DNA of 64,000 bases from assembly GCF_000876015.1 (NCBI RefSeq), contig NZ_BBQM01000007.1, positions 62,001-126,000 of the forward strand, read 5' to 3'. How positions within the stretch are numbered: the stretch's first letter is position 1; every line of letters starts with the position of its first letter. Origin of the DNA: Cupriavidus basilensis. Its GTDB lineage: Bacteria > Pseudomonadota > Gammaproteobacteria > Burkholderiales > Burkholderiaceae. The notes beneath the pieces are model-generated. The model did no database searches. It was not told the DNA's origin and worked only from the letters and a program-made list of their open reading frames with translations. This document shows, in pieces, positions 8,320-17,933 of this stretch. A program made the position numbers and the translations under genes.

Positions 8320-8517
8320 CTGCGCGCGAAGACCTCCACCGCCTTCGCCGCATCGCCGAAGTTGCGCTGGCATGACCTGCGGCATATCTGCGCAAACTCG
8401 CATGTGTGGTGCGGCACGTCGCCGCAGGTACCCCGGGAATCAGGAGGCTGAAAAACGATGGAGATGGCGCAACGCCATGCGCAGCTGTCACTTGGCGCAG
8501 TGAATAAGCAGCGCTGA
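8320..8517 (+). pseudogene. Tyrosine-recombinase (phage integrase) C-terminal remnant
   Basis: In one + frame the sequence reads ...SPKLRWHDLRHICAN (about 8350-8400), the integrase box with its HxxR active-site pair. It continues to GG, then a TGA at 8449-8451, then KTMEMAQRHAQLS up to a stop at 8515-8517. In intact phage integrases the same stretch is typically GGW-K-(T/S)-xEMVQRYAHLS, so the TGA sits exactly where a conserved Trp (TGG) is expected. The catalytic Tyr is replaced by His (QRHAQL). The N-terminal two thirds are missing. The fragment ends about 70 bp from the 3' end of tRNA-Arg, the classic integrase position. Confidence 0.75.
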
Positions 8518-8588
8518 AGCTGGCCGAAATTCAGCCGCAGCCGAGCGCCAGGGCAGAACGGGAAAATGCGGGAAACCGTTGTGATAAT

Positions 8589-8664
8589 TGGTGCGCCCGG
8601 CTGGGATCGAACCAGCAACCCCTGCCTTCGGAGGGCAGTACTCTATCCATTGAGCTACGGGCGC
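8589..8664 (-). tRNA. tRNA-Arg (anticodon CCG)
   Basis: On - the sequence folds as a standard cloverleaf. The acceptor is GCGCCCG paired with CGGGCGC, the D-arm is GCTC-AATGGATA-GAGT, the anticodon arm is CTGCC-CTCCGAA-GGCAG with anticodon CCG (reads CGG, Arg), and the T-arm carries GGTTCGATCCC. The discriminator base is A and CCA is encoded (TGG at 8589-8591 on +). Its 3' end faces the integrase remnant, so it probably served as an attachment site. Confidence 0.96.
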
Positions 8665-9043
8665 GGAGGGTATGACGCTGGCAGCGCGCGAATGGCGCCG
8701 CCGGAAAGTCGCATAGCATACAGCGTTTGCCTCGCAGCGTCCATTGCCGGCGCCTTTTCGGTGGCGCGGCTACGTTTCTCTCAAGCCGCTTTTGCCTCGA
8801 TTCTGCAGGTCTTTGCGGATATAATCGCTAGTTATTTGTGTAAAAACGGGGCTACGCGGCGTCCACATGGAGTCAGGGACGGCGCAGGCTGGCTCCGCCT
8901 GCCGGCGCGCTTCAGGGCTGACAGGGAATGGATAACGGTCCGATGCGCGCCACTGGCCGGGAGGTTCGGTCACCGGGCAAGCGGCCTGACAAGGCAGCCG
9001 ATCGCGAGCTGCTACGGGTTTCCTGCAAAATCGAGAGTTCAGC
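8665..9043. other. Intergenic region between tRNA-Arg and cytochrome c gene
   Basis: No convincing gene is seen here. It contains a perfect -10 hexamer TATAAT at 8820-8825 on +; the best -35-like match, TTGCCT (8792-8797), is 22 bp away and so too far for a standard promoter. The position could serve the cytochrome gene, with a leader of about 210 bases. The tRNA promoter should also lie here on -. Confidence 0.4.
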
Positions 9044-9925
9044 ATGAGCGACGTCCAAAACGAGCACGAAGAACACGAGTCTCCCATCAAGACCCCCAAG
9101 CAGTTGATCGCAGTGGTGATCGCGGCCTTTCTGGTGCCGATCATCGTGATCATCCTGCTGGTCAATTTCGTCGGACATGGCTCCAAGGAAGGCGCGGGCG
9201 CTTCCACCACCGTCGAAGCCGTCAATGACCGCATCAAGCCGGTCGCTTCTCTCGAACTGAAGGATCCCAACGCGCCGCGCGTCTTCAAGACGGGCGAGCA
9301 GGTCTACAAGGAAGTGTGCGCCGCGTGCCACGCCACCGGGGCCGCGGGCGCGCCGAAGTACAGCAACGCGGGCGACTGGGCGCCGCGCATCGGCCAGGGC
9401 TTCGAGGGCCTGCTGAATTCGGTGCTGCACGGCAAGGGCGCCATGCAGCCGCGCGCCGGCACCACGCCGGACGATTATTCCGACTACGAGCTCGGCCGCG
9501 CGGTGGTCTACATGGCCGACGCCGGCGGCGCCAAGTTCCCCGAGCCGGCGGCACCGGCCGGCGGCGCCACGGCGGCCGCGTCCGATGCGGGCGCAGCGCC
9601 GGCGGCGGCGGCCGCACCCGCGGCGCCTGCGGCGGCCGCGCCTGCCGCTGCGGCTCCGGCGGCAGCCGCCGCCGCGCCGGCTTCGGCCGACGTGGGCAAG
9701 AAGGTCTACGAGCAGGTCTGCGCCGCCTGCCACGCCGCCGGTGTCGCCGGCGCGCCGAAGTTCGGCGACAAGGCGGCCTGGGCGCCGCGCCTGAAGGAAG
9801 GCATGGACGCGGTCCACGCGTTCGCGCTCAAGGGCAAGGGCGTGATGCCGCCGAAGGGCGGCTACGCCGGCCCGGATGCCGACGTGCTCGCCGCGGTGGA
9901 CTACATGGCGAACGCCGCGAAGTAA
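9044..9925 (+). CDS. Membrane-anchored di-haem cytochrome c (c5-like)
   Basis: A 293-residue protein with an N-terminal membrane anchor (about 20-44) and two class I cytochrome c domains exposed to the periplasm. Haem sites are C92-AA-C95-H96 and C226-AA-C229-H230, with likely axial methionines M134 (KGAMQP) and M268 (KGVMPP). The domains are near duplicates, joined by a roughly 45-residue Ala/Pro linker (about 168-213). It probably shuttles electrons between membrane complexes and oxidases or reductases. It is a single-gene unit ended by a strong intrinsic terminator. The exact partner is unknown. Confidence 0.93.
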   Translation: MSDVQNEHEEHESPIKTPKQLIAVVIAAFLVPIIVIILLVNFVGHGSKEGAGASTTVEAVNDRIKPVASLELKDPNAPRVFKTGEQVYKEVCAACHATGAAGAPKYSNAGDWAPRIGQGFEGLLNSVLHGKGAMQPRAGTTPDDYSDYELGRAVVYMADAGGAKFPEPAAPAGGATAAASDAGAAPAAAAAPAAPAAAAPAAAAPAAAAAAPASADVGKKVYEQVCAACHAAGVAGAPKFGDKAAWAPRLKEGMDAVHAFALKGKGVMPPKGGYAGPDADVLAAVDYMANAAK

Positions 9926-9963
9926 TGCTCCCGGCGCCCGTTGCGGCGCCGGCGGTCCCAAGC

Positions 9964-9992
9964 AAAAGCCCGGCGCGTGCGCCGGGCTTTTT
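9964..9992 (+). terminator. Intrinsic terminator after cytochrome c gene
   Basis: Perfect 12-bp arms AAAAGCCCGGCG (9964-9975) and CGCCGGGCTTTT (9980-9991) with a 4-base loop run into T's. The A-run on the left arm makes it potentially bidirectional, but the hemN stop at 10057 faces it from the right, so it may end both transcripts. Confidence 0.9.
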
Positions 9993-10056
9993 CATTGGTG
10001 CCGCGTTGGTACCGCGTTGGTACCGCGTCGATGCCGACGCGGCGAACTTGCCAGTT

Positions 10057-11646
10057 TCAGACCACGCGCGAGTAGCGCAGCGGCGCCTCCGCGGGCGTCT
10101 TCGCCGGCGTACCCACATCAGCATCGCGCGCCGGCGCGGCGGCCTGGGCCGCCTGGGCAGCCCGGCCGGCATCGGCGCGCAGGTAGCTGTCGAACACCAT
10201 CGCCACGCGGCGCACGAGCAGGCGGCCCAGCGGCGTGACCTCGATGCGCGCGGGTTCGATGCGCACGAGGCCGTCGCCGGCCAGCGTGGCGAGCTCGTCG
10301 AGCTCGGCCGCGAAATGCGTGGCGAAGTCGATGCCCGCGCGGGCCTCGAGCGCGGCGATGTCGAGCACGCCATTGCACATGAGCGCGCCGATCACTTCGC
10401 GGCGCAGGCGGTCTTCCGCGTCCGTGGCGAAGCCGCGCATCACCGGCAGCGTGCCGTGGTCGAGCGCGCCGTAGTATTCGTCGAGCGTGCGCGCGTTCTG
10501 CACGTAGCGCCCGGCGACCGCGCCGATCGAGGACACGCCGAAGCCGAGCTGGTCGTGGCCGGCGTGGGTCGAGTAGCCCTGGAAGTTGCGTTGCAGCCGG
10601 CCTTCGCGCTGGGCCACGGCGAGCGCGTCGTCGGGCAGCGCGAAGTGGTCCATGCCGATGTAGACGTAGCCGGCTGCGGTCAGCTGCGCGATGGTGCCGA
10701 CCAGGATGTCGAGCTTCTCCGCGGCCGCGGGCAGCGCGCGCTCGTCGATGCGGCGCTGCGGCTTGAACACGTGCGGCAGGTGCGCGTAGCTGTACACCGA
10801 GAGCCGGTCCGGGCGCATTGCCAGCACCTGTTCCACGGTGGCGGCGAAGCGCGCCGCGGTCTGGTGCGGCAGGCCGTAGATCAGGTCCATGCTGACCGAG
10901 CGGAAGCCGAGCCGGCGCGCGGCGTCGACCACGGCGCGGGTCTCGGCCTGCGACTGCACGCGGTGGATGGCCTGCTGGACCTCGGCGTCGAAATCCTGCA
11001 CGCCGAGGCTGACGCGGTTGAAGCCGAGCTCGGCCAGCAGCGCCATCTGCGCGTCGCCGACGCGGCGCGGATCAATCTCGATGGAGTGCTCGCCTTCGGG
11101 CAGCAGGTCGAAGTGCGCGTGCATGGCGTCCATCACGCGGCGCATCTCGGCCGCGTCGAGGAAGGTCGGCGTGCCGCCGCCCCAGTGCGACTGCACCACC
11201 TCGCGCCGCGCGCCGAGCCGCGCGGCGGCCAGCGCCATCTCGCGCACGAGATAGTGCACGTAGCGGCCGCTGCGGCCGTGGTCGCGCGTGATGATCTTGT
11301 TGCAGCCGCAGTAGTAGCAGATGTTCTCGCAGAACGGGATGTGCACGTAGAGCGAGAGCGGCGCCGGCTGCGCGGCGCAGTCGGCCAGCGCCTGCAGGTA
11401 GTCGGCCTCGCCGAAGCCGCCGTGGAAGCGGTCCGCGGTGGGGTAGGAGGTGTAGCGCGGCCCGTTGATGTCCATGCGCCCGGCCAGCGCGCGGAAATCC
11501 GCCAGCGCGTGGCCGCCGGGCTGCTTGCCGGTGCAGGCCGCGCCGCAGTTGCCGGAGCAGGCGCGCGGCTGGCCGGCGGCGGACAGCGCGATGGATCGGG
11601 TGGACGGACTGCTGGCGGGGTGCGGGGCGGGGGCTGGCGCGGACAT
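10057..11646 (-). CDS. hemN: Oxygen-independent coproporphyrinogen III oxidase
   Basis: A 529-residue radical-SAM enzyme that oxidatively decarboxylates coproporphyrinogen III to protoporphyrinogen IX without oxygen. The [4Fe-4S] motif is C106-xxx-C110-xx-C113 with the HemN-specific fourth cysteine C115 ([12 protein letters not shown]). [10 protein letters not shown] (62-71) and HWGGGTPTF are also diagnostic. Compared with E. coli HemN it carries an N-terminal extension of roughly 45 residues that includes C30-xxx-C34-xxx-C38. The start is the ATG at 11646. A perfect FNR/ANR box lies 61 bp upstream, so induction under low oxygen is expected. Confidence 0.95.
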   Translation of the reverse strand: MSAPAPAPHPASSPSTRSIALSAAGQPRACSGNCGAACTGKQPGGHALADFRALAGRMDINGPRYTSYPTADRFHGGFGEADYLQALADCAAQPAPLSLYVHIPFCENICYYCGCNKIITRDHGRSGRYVHYLVREMALAAARLGARREVVQSHWGGGTPTFLDAAEMRRVMDAMHAHFDLLPEGEHSIEIDPRRVGDAQMALLAELGFNRVSLGVQDFDAEVQQAIHRVQSQAETRAVVDAARRLGFRSVSMDLIYGLPHQTAARFAATVEQVLAMRPDRLSVYSYAHLPHVFKPQRRIDERALPAAAEKLDILVGTIAQLTAAGYVYIGMDHFALPDDALAVAQREGRLQRNFQGYSTHAGHDQLGFGVSSIGAVAGRYVQNARTLDEYYGALDHGTLPVMRGFATDAEDRLRREVIGALMCNGVLDIAALEARAGIDFATHFAAELDELATLAGDGLVRIEPARIEVTPLGRLLVRRVAMVFDSYLRADAGRAAQAAQAAAPARDADVGTPAKTPAEAPLRYSRVV

Positions 11647-11678
11647 GGGGCGGCCTTCGTGTCGGATGTCGATCGCCC

Positions 11679-11720
11679 ATCCTAGAGGCGGGCGGCCCGG
11701 CGGGCGTTGATCGACATCAA
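11679..11720 (-). promoter_or_regulatory. FNR/ANR-dependent hemN promoter
   Basis: TTGAT-CGAC-ATCAA (11707-11720) matches the FNR/ANR consensus TTGATN4ATCAA exactly. On - a TAGGAT -10 lies at 11684-11679. A start about 7 bases beyond it (near 11672) puts the box centre (11713.5) at about -41.5, the geometry of class II FNR-activated promoters. The box and -10 are seen directly; the start site is inferred. Confidence 0.85.
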
Positions 11721-11844
11721 GCGGCGTCGCGCCGCGCCGGGCGGGCGTGGTCGGACACCACCCGGACGCCACCTTGGCGTCACCCCGGCGGCTTCCCGGC
11801 ATCTTCCCCGCGTGCGCCGGCGTCACCCCGCATCGCCGGCGCGC

Positions 11845-13065
11845 TCAGGCGCGCGGCAGCGTGATGCGCACGCGCAGGCCGCCTTCGGGGCGGTTGGCGA
11901 GGTTGAGCTCGCCGCCGTGGCGCGCGACGATGTCCGAGGCGATCGACAAACCCATGCCGACGCCGCCGGTGGCGCGGCTGCGCGAGGTCTCCAGCCGGTA
12001 GAACGGCTCCAGCACGCGCGCCATGTCTTCGGGCGGAATGCCGGGCCCGCTGTCGCACACGTCGATCACCACGCGCTCCGCGCTGTCGGCCAGCTCGATG
12101 CGCGCGCTGCCGCCATAGCGGTGCGCGTTCTCCACCAGGTTGACCACCGCGCGGCGCAGCTCGGCCGGGTAGGCCAGCAGCGGCGCGGCGGCGCCGGCCA
12201 GGGTGACGTCCTGGCCGATCTCGGTGGCGTCGTCCACCACGGCCTGCAGCAGCGCGTGCACGTCCACGCGCTGGCGCGGCCCGGCGTTGCCGTCGCGCTC
12301 GCGCAGGTAGTAGAGCGTGGCGTCGATCAGCCCGTTCATCTCGGCCAGGTCCTGGCGCAGGCGGTAGCGCACGCGGTTGTCGTCCACGCCTTCGATGCGC
12401 AGGCTCATGCGCGTGAGCGGCGTGCGCAGGTCGTGCGACACCGCAGCCAGGAAGCGCGACTGCTGCGCGAGCTGCGTGCGGATGCGCCGCTGCATGTGGT
12501 TGAAGGCGCGGGCCGCGGCGCGCGCCTCGGCCGGGCCGCTGTCCTCGTCGAGCGGCGCCGCGTGCACGTCCTGCGCCAGCCGGCCGGCGCCGCTGGCCAG
12601 GCTCTGCACCGGGCGCGCCAGCAGCCGCGCGCCAGCCCACGAGGCGGCGATGATGGCGGCGAACTGGAACAGCAGACCCAGGCGCGGCGGGCCCAGGCCG
12701 CGCGGCGGATGCAGGTGGTGATGCCTGGGCATGGCGCCGCCCGCGTCCGCGCGCGGCGCGCCGCCAGCGGCGGCGGAGCCGGTGGTGGAGCCGACAGCGG
12801 GGCCGGTATCGGAACCAGCAGCAGGACCGGCGCCGGGGCCGCCGGCGCGGGGCGGGCCCGCGTCGTCGGGCGGCGGTTCGTCGCCGGGCACCAGCGCGAT
12901 GCCGATCTCGCCCGGACGCGGGAAGATGCTCTCGATCACGGTGACGCCCAGCACGTGCACGGCCAGCATGATGGCCATCATCACCAGGAACAGCCGCACG
13001 AACATCGTGTCATGGCGGGCCACCCAGCCCGCGCGCTCAGCCTTCGACGGTGCCGGTGAAGACAT
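11845..13065 (-). CDS. Sensor histidine kinase (EnvZ-like)
   Basis: A 406-residue inner-membrane kinase. TM1 is about 22-44 and TM2 about 130-148, then a HAMP-like segment. The phospho-acceptor H211 is in SHDLRTPLTRM, the N box is NLVENAHRYGG, and the G boxes are DSGPGIPPE and GVGMGLSIA. The periplasmic loop is mostly low-complexity Gly/Pro/Ala (about 60-113) ending in HHHLH (115-119). It starts inside the end of the response-regulator gene (29-bp overlap), so the two are translationally linked. The stimulus is unknown; the His-rich loop raises metal sensing as one possibility. Confidence 0.92.
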   Translation of the reverse strand: MSSPAPSKAERAGWVARHDTMFVRLFLVMMAIMLAVHVLGVTVIESIFPRPGEIGIALVPGDEPPPDDAGPPRAGGPGAGPAAGSDTGPAVGSTTGSAAAGGAPRADAGGAMPRHHHLHPPRGLGPPRLGLLFQFAAIIAASWAGARLLARPVQSLASGAGRLAQDVHAAPLDEDSGPAEARAAARAFNHMQRRIRTQLAQQSRFLAAVSHDLRTPLTRMSLRIEGVDDNRVRYRLRQDLAEMNGLIDATLYYLRERDGNAGPRQRVDVHALLQAVVDDATEIGQDVTLAGAAAPLLAYPAELRRAVVNLVENAHRYGGSARIELADSAERVVIDVCDSGPGIPPEDMARVLEPFYRLETSRSRATGGVGMGLSIASDIVARHGGELNLANRPEGGLRVRITLPRA

Positions 13066-13777
13066 AGCCCTCGCCTCGCACGGTGCGGATCAGCGCCGGG
13101 TCGCGCGGGTCGTCGCGCAGCTTCTGGCGCAGGCGCGAGACCAGCAGGTCGATGCTGCGGTCGAATACGTCCAGGTCGCGGCCGCGCGCCTGGTTGATCA
13201 GCAGCTCGCGGTCCAGCACGCGGTTGGGATGCTCGATGAAGGCCAGCAGCAGGCGGAATTCGGCGTTGGACAGCGGCACCACGGTTTCCTCGCCGTCGAC
13301 GAGCTGGCGCAGCGTGGTGTTGAGCCGCCAGCTGCCGAAGCGCAGTTCGTGGCCGGCCACCGTCGCCGGGCGCTTCAGGCCCGCGCCGGCGCCGGCGCGC
13401 GCGCGGCGCAGCACGGTGTGGATGCGCGCCACCAGCTCGCGCATCTCGAACGGCTTGGTGACGTAGTCGTCGGCGCCCACTTCGAGGCCGACCACGCGGT
13501 CGGCCAGCTCGGTGCGCGCGGTCAGCATGATGACCGGCAGGTCGCCGCGCTCGCGGATCTCGCGGCACAGCGCCAGGCCGTTCTCGCCGGGCAGCGAAAG
13601 GTCCAGCACCACGAGGTCGTAGTCGCGCGCGGCCAGCGCGGCGCGCATGGCGGCGCCGCCCTCGGCGCCGTCGGCCTCGATGCCGAAGGTGGCGAGATAT
13701 TCGGCCAGCATGGCGCGGATCTGCGGATCGTCGTCGACGACCAGCAGGTGCAGGGGCGAAGCGGGGGACAGGTCCAT
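13037..13777 (-). CDS. OmpR-family response regulator
   Basis: A 246-residue two-domain regulator. The receiver domain has acidic D15/D16, phospho-acceptor D59 (VVLDLS) and conserved K108 (VTKPF). The C-terminal winged helix (about 140-246) includes LSNAEFRLLLAF and IRTVRGEGYVF. The ATG at 13777 (MDLSPASP) fits family length; an in-frame start at 13885 would add 36 Pro/Ala-rich residues and is less likely. It is first in the operon with the histidine kinase. Targets are not visible in the window. Confidence 0.92.
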   Translation of the reverse strand: MDLSPASPLHLLVVDDDPQIRAMLAEYLATFGIEADGAEGGAAMRAALAARDYDLVVLDLSLPGENGLALCREIRERGDLPVIMLTARTELADRVVGLEVGADDYVTKPFEMRELVARIHTVLRRARAGAGAGLKRPATVAGHELRFGSWRLNTTLRQLVDGEETVVPLSNAEFRLLLAFIEHPNRVLDRELLINQARGRDLDVFDRSIDLLVSRLRQKLRDDPRDPALIRTVRGEGYVFTGTVEG

Positions 13778-14179
13778 CGGGGTATCGGTATGGCAGGTTG
13801 CGGCGGTAGGCGGCATGGCTGGCGGCGCGGCGGCGCCCGGGATCGGCGCGCGCGCGGCGCGGCGCGCCAAGGCAGGCTGGCGCATGGCCTGCGCCAGGCG
13901 ATCACTCTACCAGCATGGCGGCGCGCGCTGATGGGCGCGGTGTGGCCTCTTTGTATCAGAATCGACACAAGGCCGCGCGTGCCGGCGGCGAGCGGCGAGC
14001 GGCATGCGCGGCGGCGCACGCAGGCGCCCGGCTTTCCGCTCTTGCCCCGCGCCGGGCGGCGCGCGCATCTCCTAAGATCAACATGTGCACGCCGCACCGC
14101 TTTGTTTCGGCCGCCCCCGGGCTATGCTGGAAGCGATCGGCATGCAGCCGGCGCCCCGCGCCCGCCACTGGAGACCACC
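13778..14179. other. Upstream region of the two-component operon
   Basis: No gene longer than a shadow frame is convincing here. It holds a 20-bp imperfect palindrome, TTGTATCagaatcGACACAA (13951-13970; arms 6 of 7 matched), a plausible operator for the divergent response-regulator and dioxygenase units. No good -35/-10 pair was recognised on either strand. Confidence 0.4.
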
Positions 14180-14299
14180 ATGAATCCCATGCAAGCCTCG
14201 CCGGAATCGACTGAACTGCCGGAATCGCCGGGCAGCGCGCCGGCAGGCGTACCCAGTGCTGCGCCGCGCCGCCGGGAGGACCGCCGAGATGCGCGATAG
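14180..14299 (+). CDS. Small ORF (39 aa) upstream of dioxygenase gene
   Basis: ATG at 14180 follows CTGGAGACCACC, a good ribosome site. The frame encodes 39 residues rich in Pro, Ala, Ser and C-terminal Arg (RRREDRRDAR) and ends at 14299, overlapping the dioxygenase start at 14289 by 11 bp. The peptide matches no family I know. The overlap could couple translation, or the frame may be chance in GC-rich DNA. It also contains one copy of an 18-19 bp sequence repeated elsewhere in the window. Confidence 0.3.
   Translation: MNPMQASPESTELPESPGSAPAGVPSAAPRRREDRRDAR
14248..14265 (+). repeat. Dispersed 17-19 bp repeat, copy 1
   Basis: CGTACCCAGTGCTGCGCC. The copy near 61.1 kb is identical over 19 bases when the preceding G is included (GCGTACCCAGTGCTGCGCC). 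A 17-base core occurs in inverse orientation at 42236-42252. Confidence 0.75.
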
Positions 14300-15020
14300 C
14301 CCCTTGCCGGACCAGGGCCGGCGCCGCTTCATCGGCGGACTCGGCGACGTGGGTGGCGCGCTGGGCGCGGGCCTGCTCGGGCTGGCGGGCGAGGCCGGCG
14401 CCGCGCCGCCGCTGTGCGCATTGACGCCGGAGCGGGCCGAAGGCCCGTTCTATATCGACGAATCCCTGATGCGCAGCGACATCCGCGACCGCCGCCCCGG
14501 CCAGCCGCTGCGGCTGCGCGTGATCGTGCTGGATACGGCGCGCAACTGCGCGCGCGTGGCCGGCGCCGTGGCCAGCATCTGGCATTGCGATGCCGGCGGG
14601 CACTACAGCGGCTTCGAGCGGGCCGAGCCGCCGCCGGCCGCCGGCGAGGCTTCCGCGCCGGTGGCCGCCGCGCCCGCCGGCGCGCAGCGCTTCCTGCGCG
14701 GCGCGCAGGCCACCCGGCGCGACGGCAGCGCGCAGTTCCTGACCATCTACCCGGGCTGGTACGCGCCGCGCGCGGTGCACATCCACCTGAAGATCCATCT
14801 CGGCGAGCACGGCGTGCTGACCACCCAGATGTTCTTCGACGACCGGCTCAGCCAGCTCGTGCATACCAGCCATCCCGCCTACCGCGCGCGCGGCCCGTCG
14901 CCGGTGACGGTGCGGCAGGACCCGCTCGCCGGCGCGCATCCGGGCTTCGTGATGGTCCACCGCCCCAACGAAAGCGGCTTGCTGGAGGGCGAATTCCTGG
15001 TGGGGGTGGCACGCCCGTGA
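14289..15020 (+). CDS. Secreted intradiol ring-cleavage dioxygenase-like protein
   Basis: A 243-residue protein of the intradiol (catechol 1,2-/protocatechuate 3,4-) dioxygenase superfamily, in the exported subgroup. A twin-arginine-like start (RRRFIGGLGDVGGALGAG) suggests Tat export. Non-haem iron ligands are apparent: Tyr in GPFYID, then Tyr/His/His in TIYPGWYAPRAVHIHLKI. GGGAGGA at 14274-14280 supports the ATG at 14289. Insertions around residues 115-135 are Ala/Pro-rich. True catalytic activity on aromatic diols is uncertain, because many exported members are uncharacterised. It is followed by a terminator shared with the convergent rep gene. Confidence 0.85.
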   Translation: MRDSPLPDQGRRRFIGGLGDVGGALGAGLLGLAGEAGAAPPLCALTPERAEGPFYIDESLMRSDIRDRRPGQPLRLRVIVLDTARNCARVAGAVASIWHCDAGGHYSGFERAEPPPAAGEASAPVAAAPAGAQRFLRGAQATRRDGSAQFLTIYPGWYAPRAVHIHLKIHLGEHGVLTTQMFFDDRLSQLVHTSHPAYRARGPSPVTVRQDPLAGAHPGFVMVHRPNESGLLEGEFLVGVARP

Positions 15021-15035
15021 GCCGCGCGGGCGCAT

Positions 15036-15070
15036 AAAAAAACGCCCCCGGACGCAGGGTGCGGGGGCGT
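15036..15070 (-). terminator. Intrinsic terminator after rep (-)
   Basis: Arms ACGCCCCCG (15042-15050) and CGGGGGCGT (15062-15070) flank an 11-base loop. The A7 run at 15036-15042 becomes a T-run on -, so it serves mainly the rep transcript. The convergent dioxygenase gene may also use the hairpin. Confidence 0.8.
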
Positions 15071-15254
15071 CGAAACAGGGAAGAAGTCGGGCATGTCGCC
15101 CGGCCACGCCGACTCCGAAGGGACGGAACGGCGCGGCGCCCGGACCTGTGCAGCAGTCCGGGCACCCGCGATGTTAGGAGGCCGGCGGGCGCCGATCTTG
15201 TCCCGCTTGTAGGCCAATGTATCGACTTTGTACGCCGCGCCGCCGGCGCGGGCG

Positions 15255-17348
<2,094 letters not shown>

Positions 17349-17405
17349 GCGTCGGGGCGTCGGGGCGTGGTGGCGGAAGCGGATGGCGAAATGGCGGGCG
17401 CGGGC

Positions 17406-17435
17406 CCGGCAAGGACCGGCAAGGACCGGCAAGGA
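17406..17435. repeat. 10-bp tandem repeat, CCGGCAAGGA x3
   Basis: Three perfect copies lie about 60 bp upstream of the rep start in the rep-gcv divergent region. No function is evident. Confidence 0.9.
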
Positions 17436-17591
17436 CAAGGCGGCCAGGGCTGCCTGTGAAGACCGCGGCACCGGGACGGCGATCCCGCGGGCGGCCGCAG
17501 CGGCAGATGTTAACACGGCGGCGGGTCCGCCCCCGCCGGCCCGGCGCCGCGCGTTGACAAGCCACCGGGGCTGCCTGTAGAGTCGCGCCAT

Positions 17592-17832
17592 CCGACCGGG
17601 AGAGCGCGCAGAGCCTGCGCCGCCGAAGGGGTATCACCCGAAAACTCTCAGGCACCAAGGACTGGTCGGATCGGCCCGCAACATGCACACGATGCAGGCC
17701 GTACTCTGGAGAGCGGCACCCGCCGCCTGCGCGCAGCGCAAGGCATGGCGAGCGTGCCCACCGAAGGGGCGCGCAAGGCACTGGTCCGCGGGACCGCCTT
17801 GTAATCTCTCAGGTATCGAGGACAGAGGGGTC
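17592..17832 (+). ncRNA. Tandem glycine riboswitch (gcvT leader)
   Basis: Two consecutive glycine aptamers lie ahead of gcvT. Aptamer 1 (about 17594-17670) has the conserved GGGAGAG, GCCGAAGGGG and ACTCTCAGGCACCAAGGAC blocks. Aptamer 2 (about 17703-17828) has CTGGAGAG, ACCGAAGGGGC and ATCTCTCAGGTATCGAGGACAGAG. Glycine binding normally turns such leaders on, so excess glycine would induce the cleavage system. The closing stem of aptamer 2 ends at the base where a long terminator hairpin begins. Confidence 0.95.
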
Positions 17833-17894
17833 ATCCGCCGCAGCGGATCCGGCAGCGCCATGCGCGCCGGCCATGCGGCGGATGACCCTTTTTT
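17828..17894 (+). terminator. Riboswitch expression-platform terminator
   Basis: GGGTCATCCGCCGC (17828-17841) and GCGGCGGATGACCC (17875-17888) pair perfectly over 14 bp and are followed by TTTTTT (17889-17894). The hairpin lies between aptamer 2 and gcvT. It abuts or overlaps the aptamer-2 closing stem (CAGAG, 17823-17827), so ligand-controlled attenuation is the likely mechanism. Confidence 0.85.
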
Positions 17895-17933
17895 CGTTTC
17901 CGAACCGAGATTTCCGCTTCCCCCGAGGACTAC

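Noticed and set aside
9508..9699. Ala-rich frame opposite the cytochrome linker.
   Set aside because: It is simply the antisense of the GCG/GCC-rich Ala/Pro linker.
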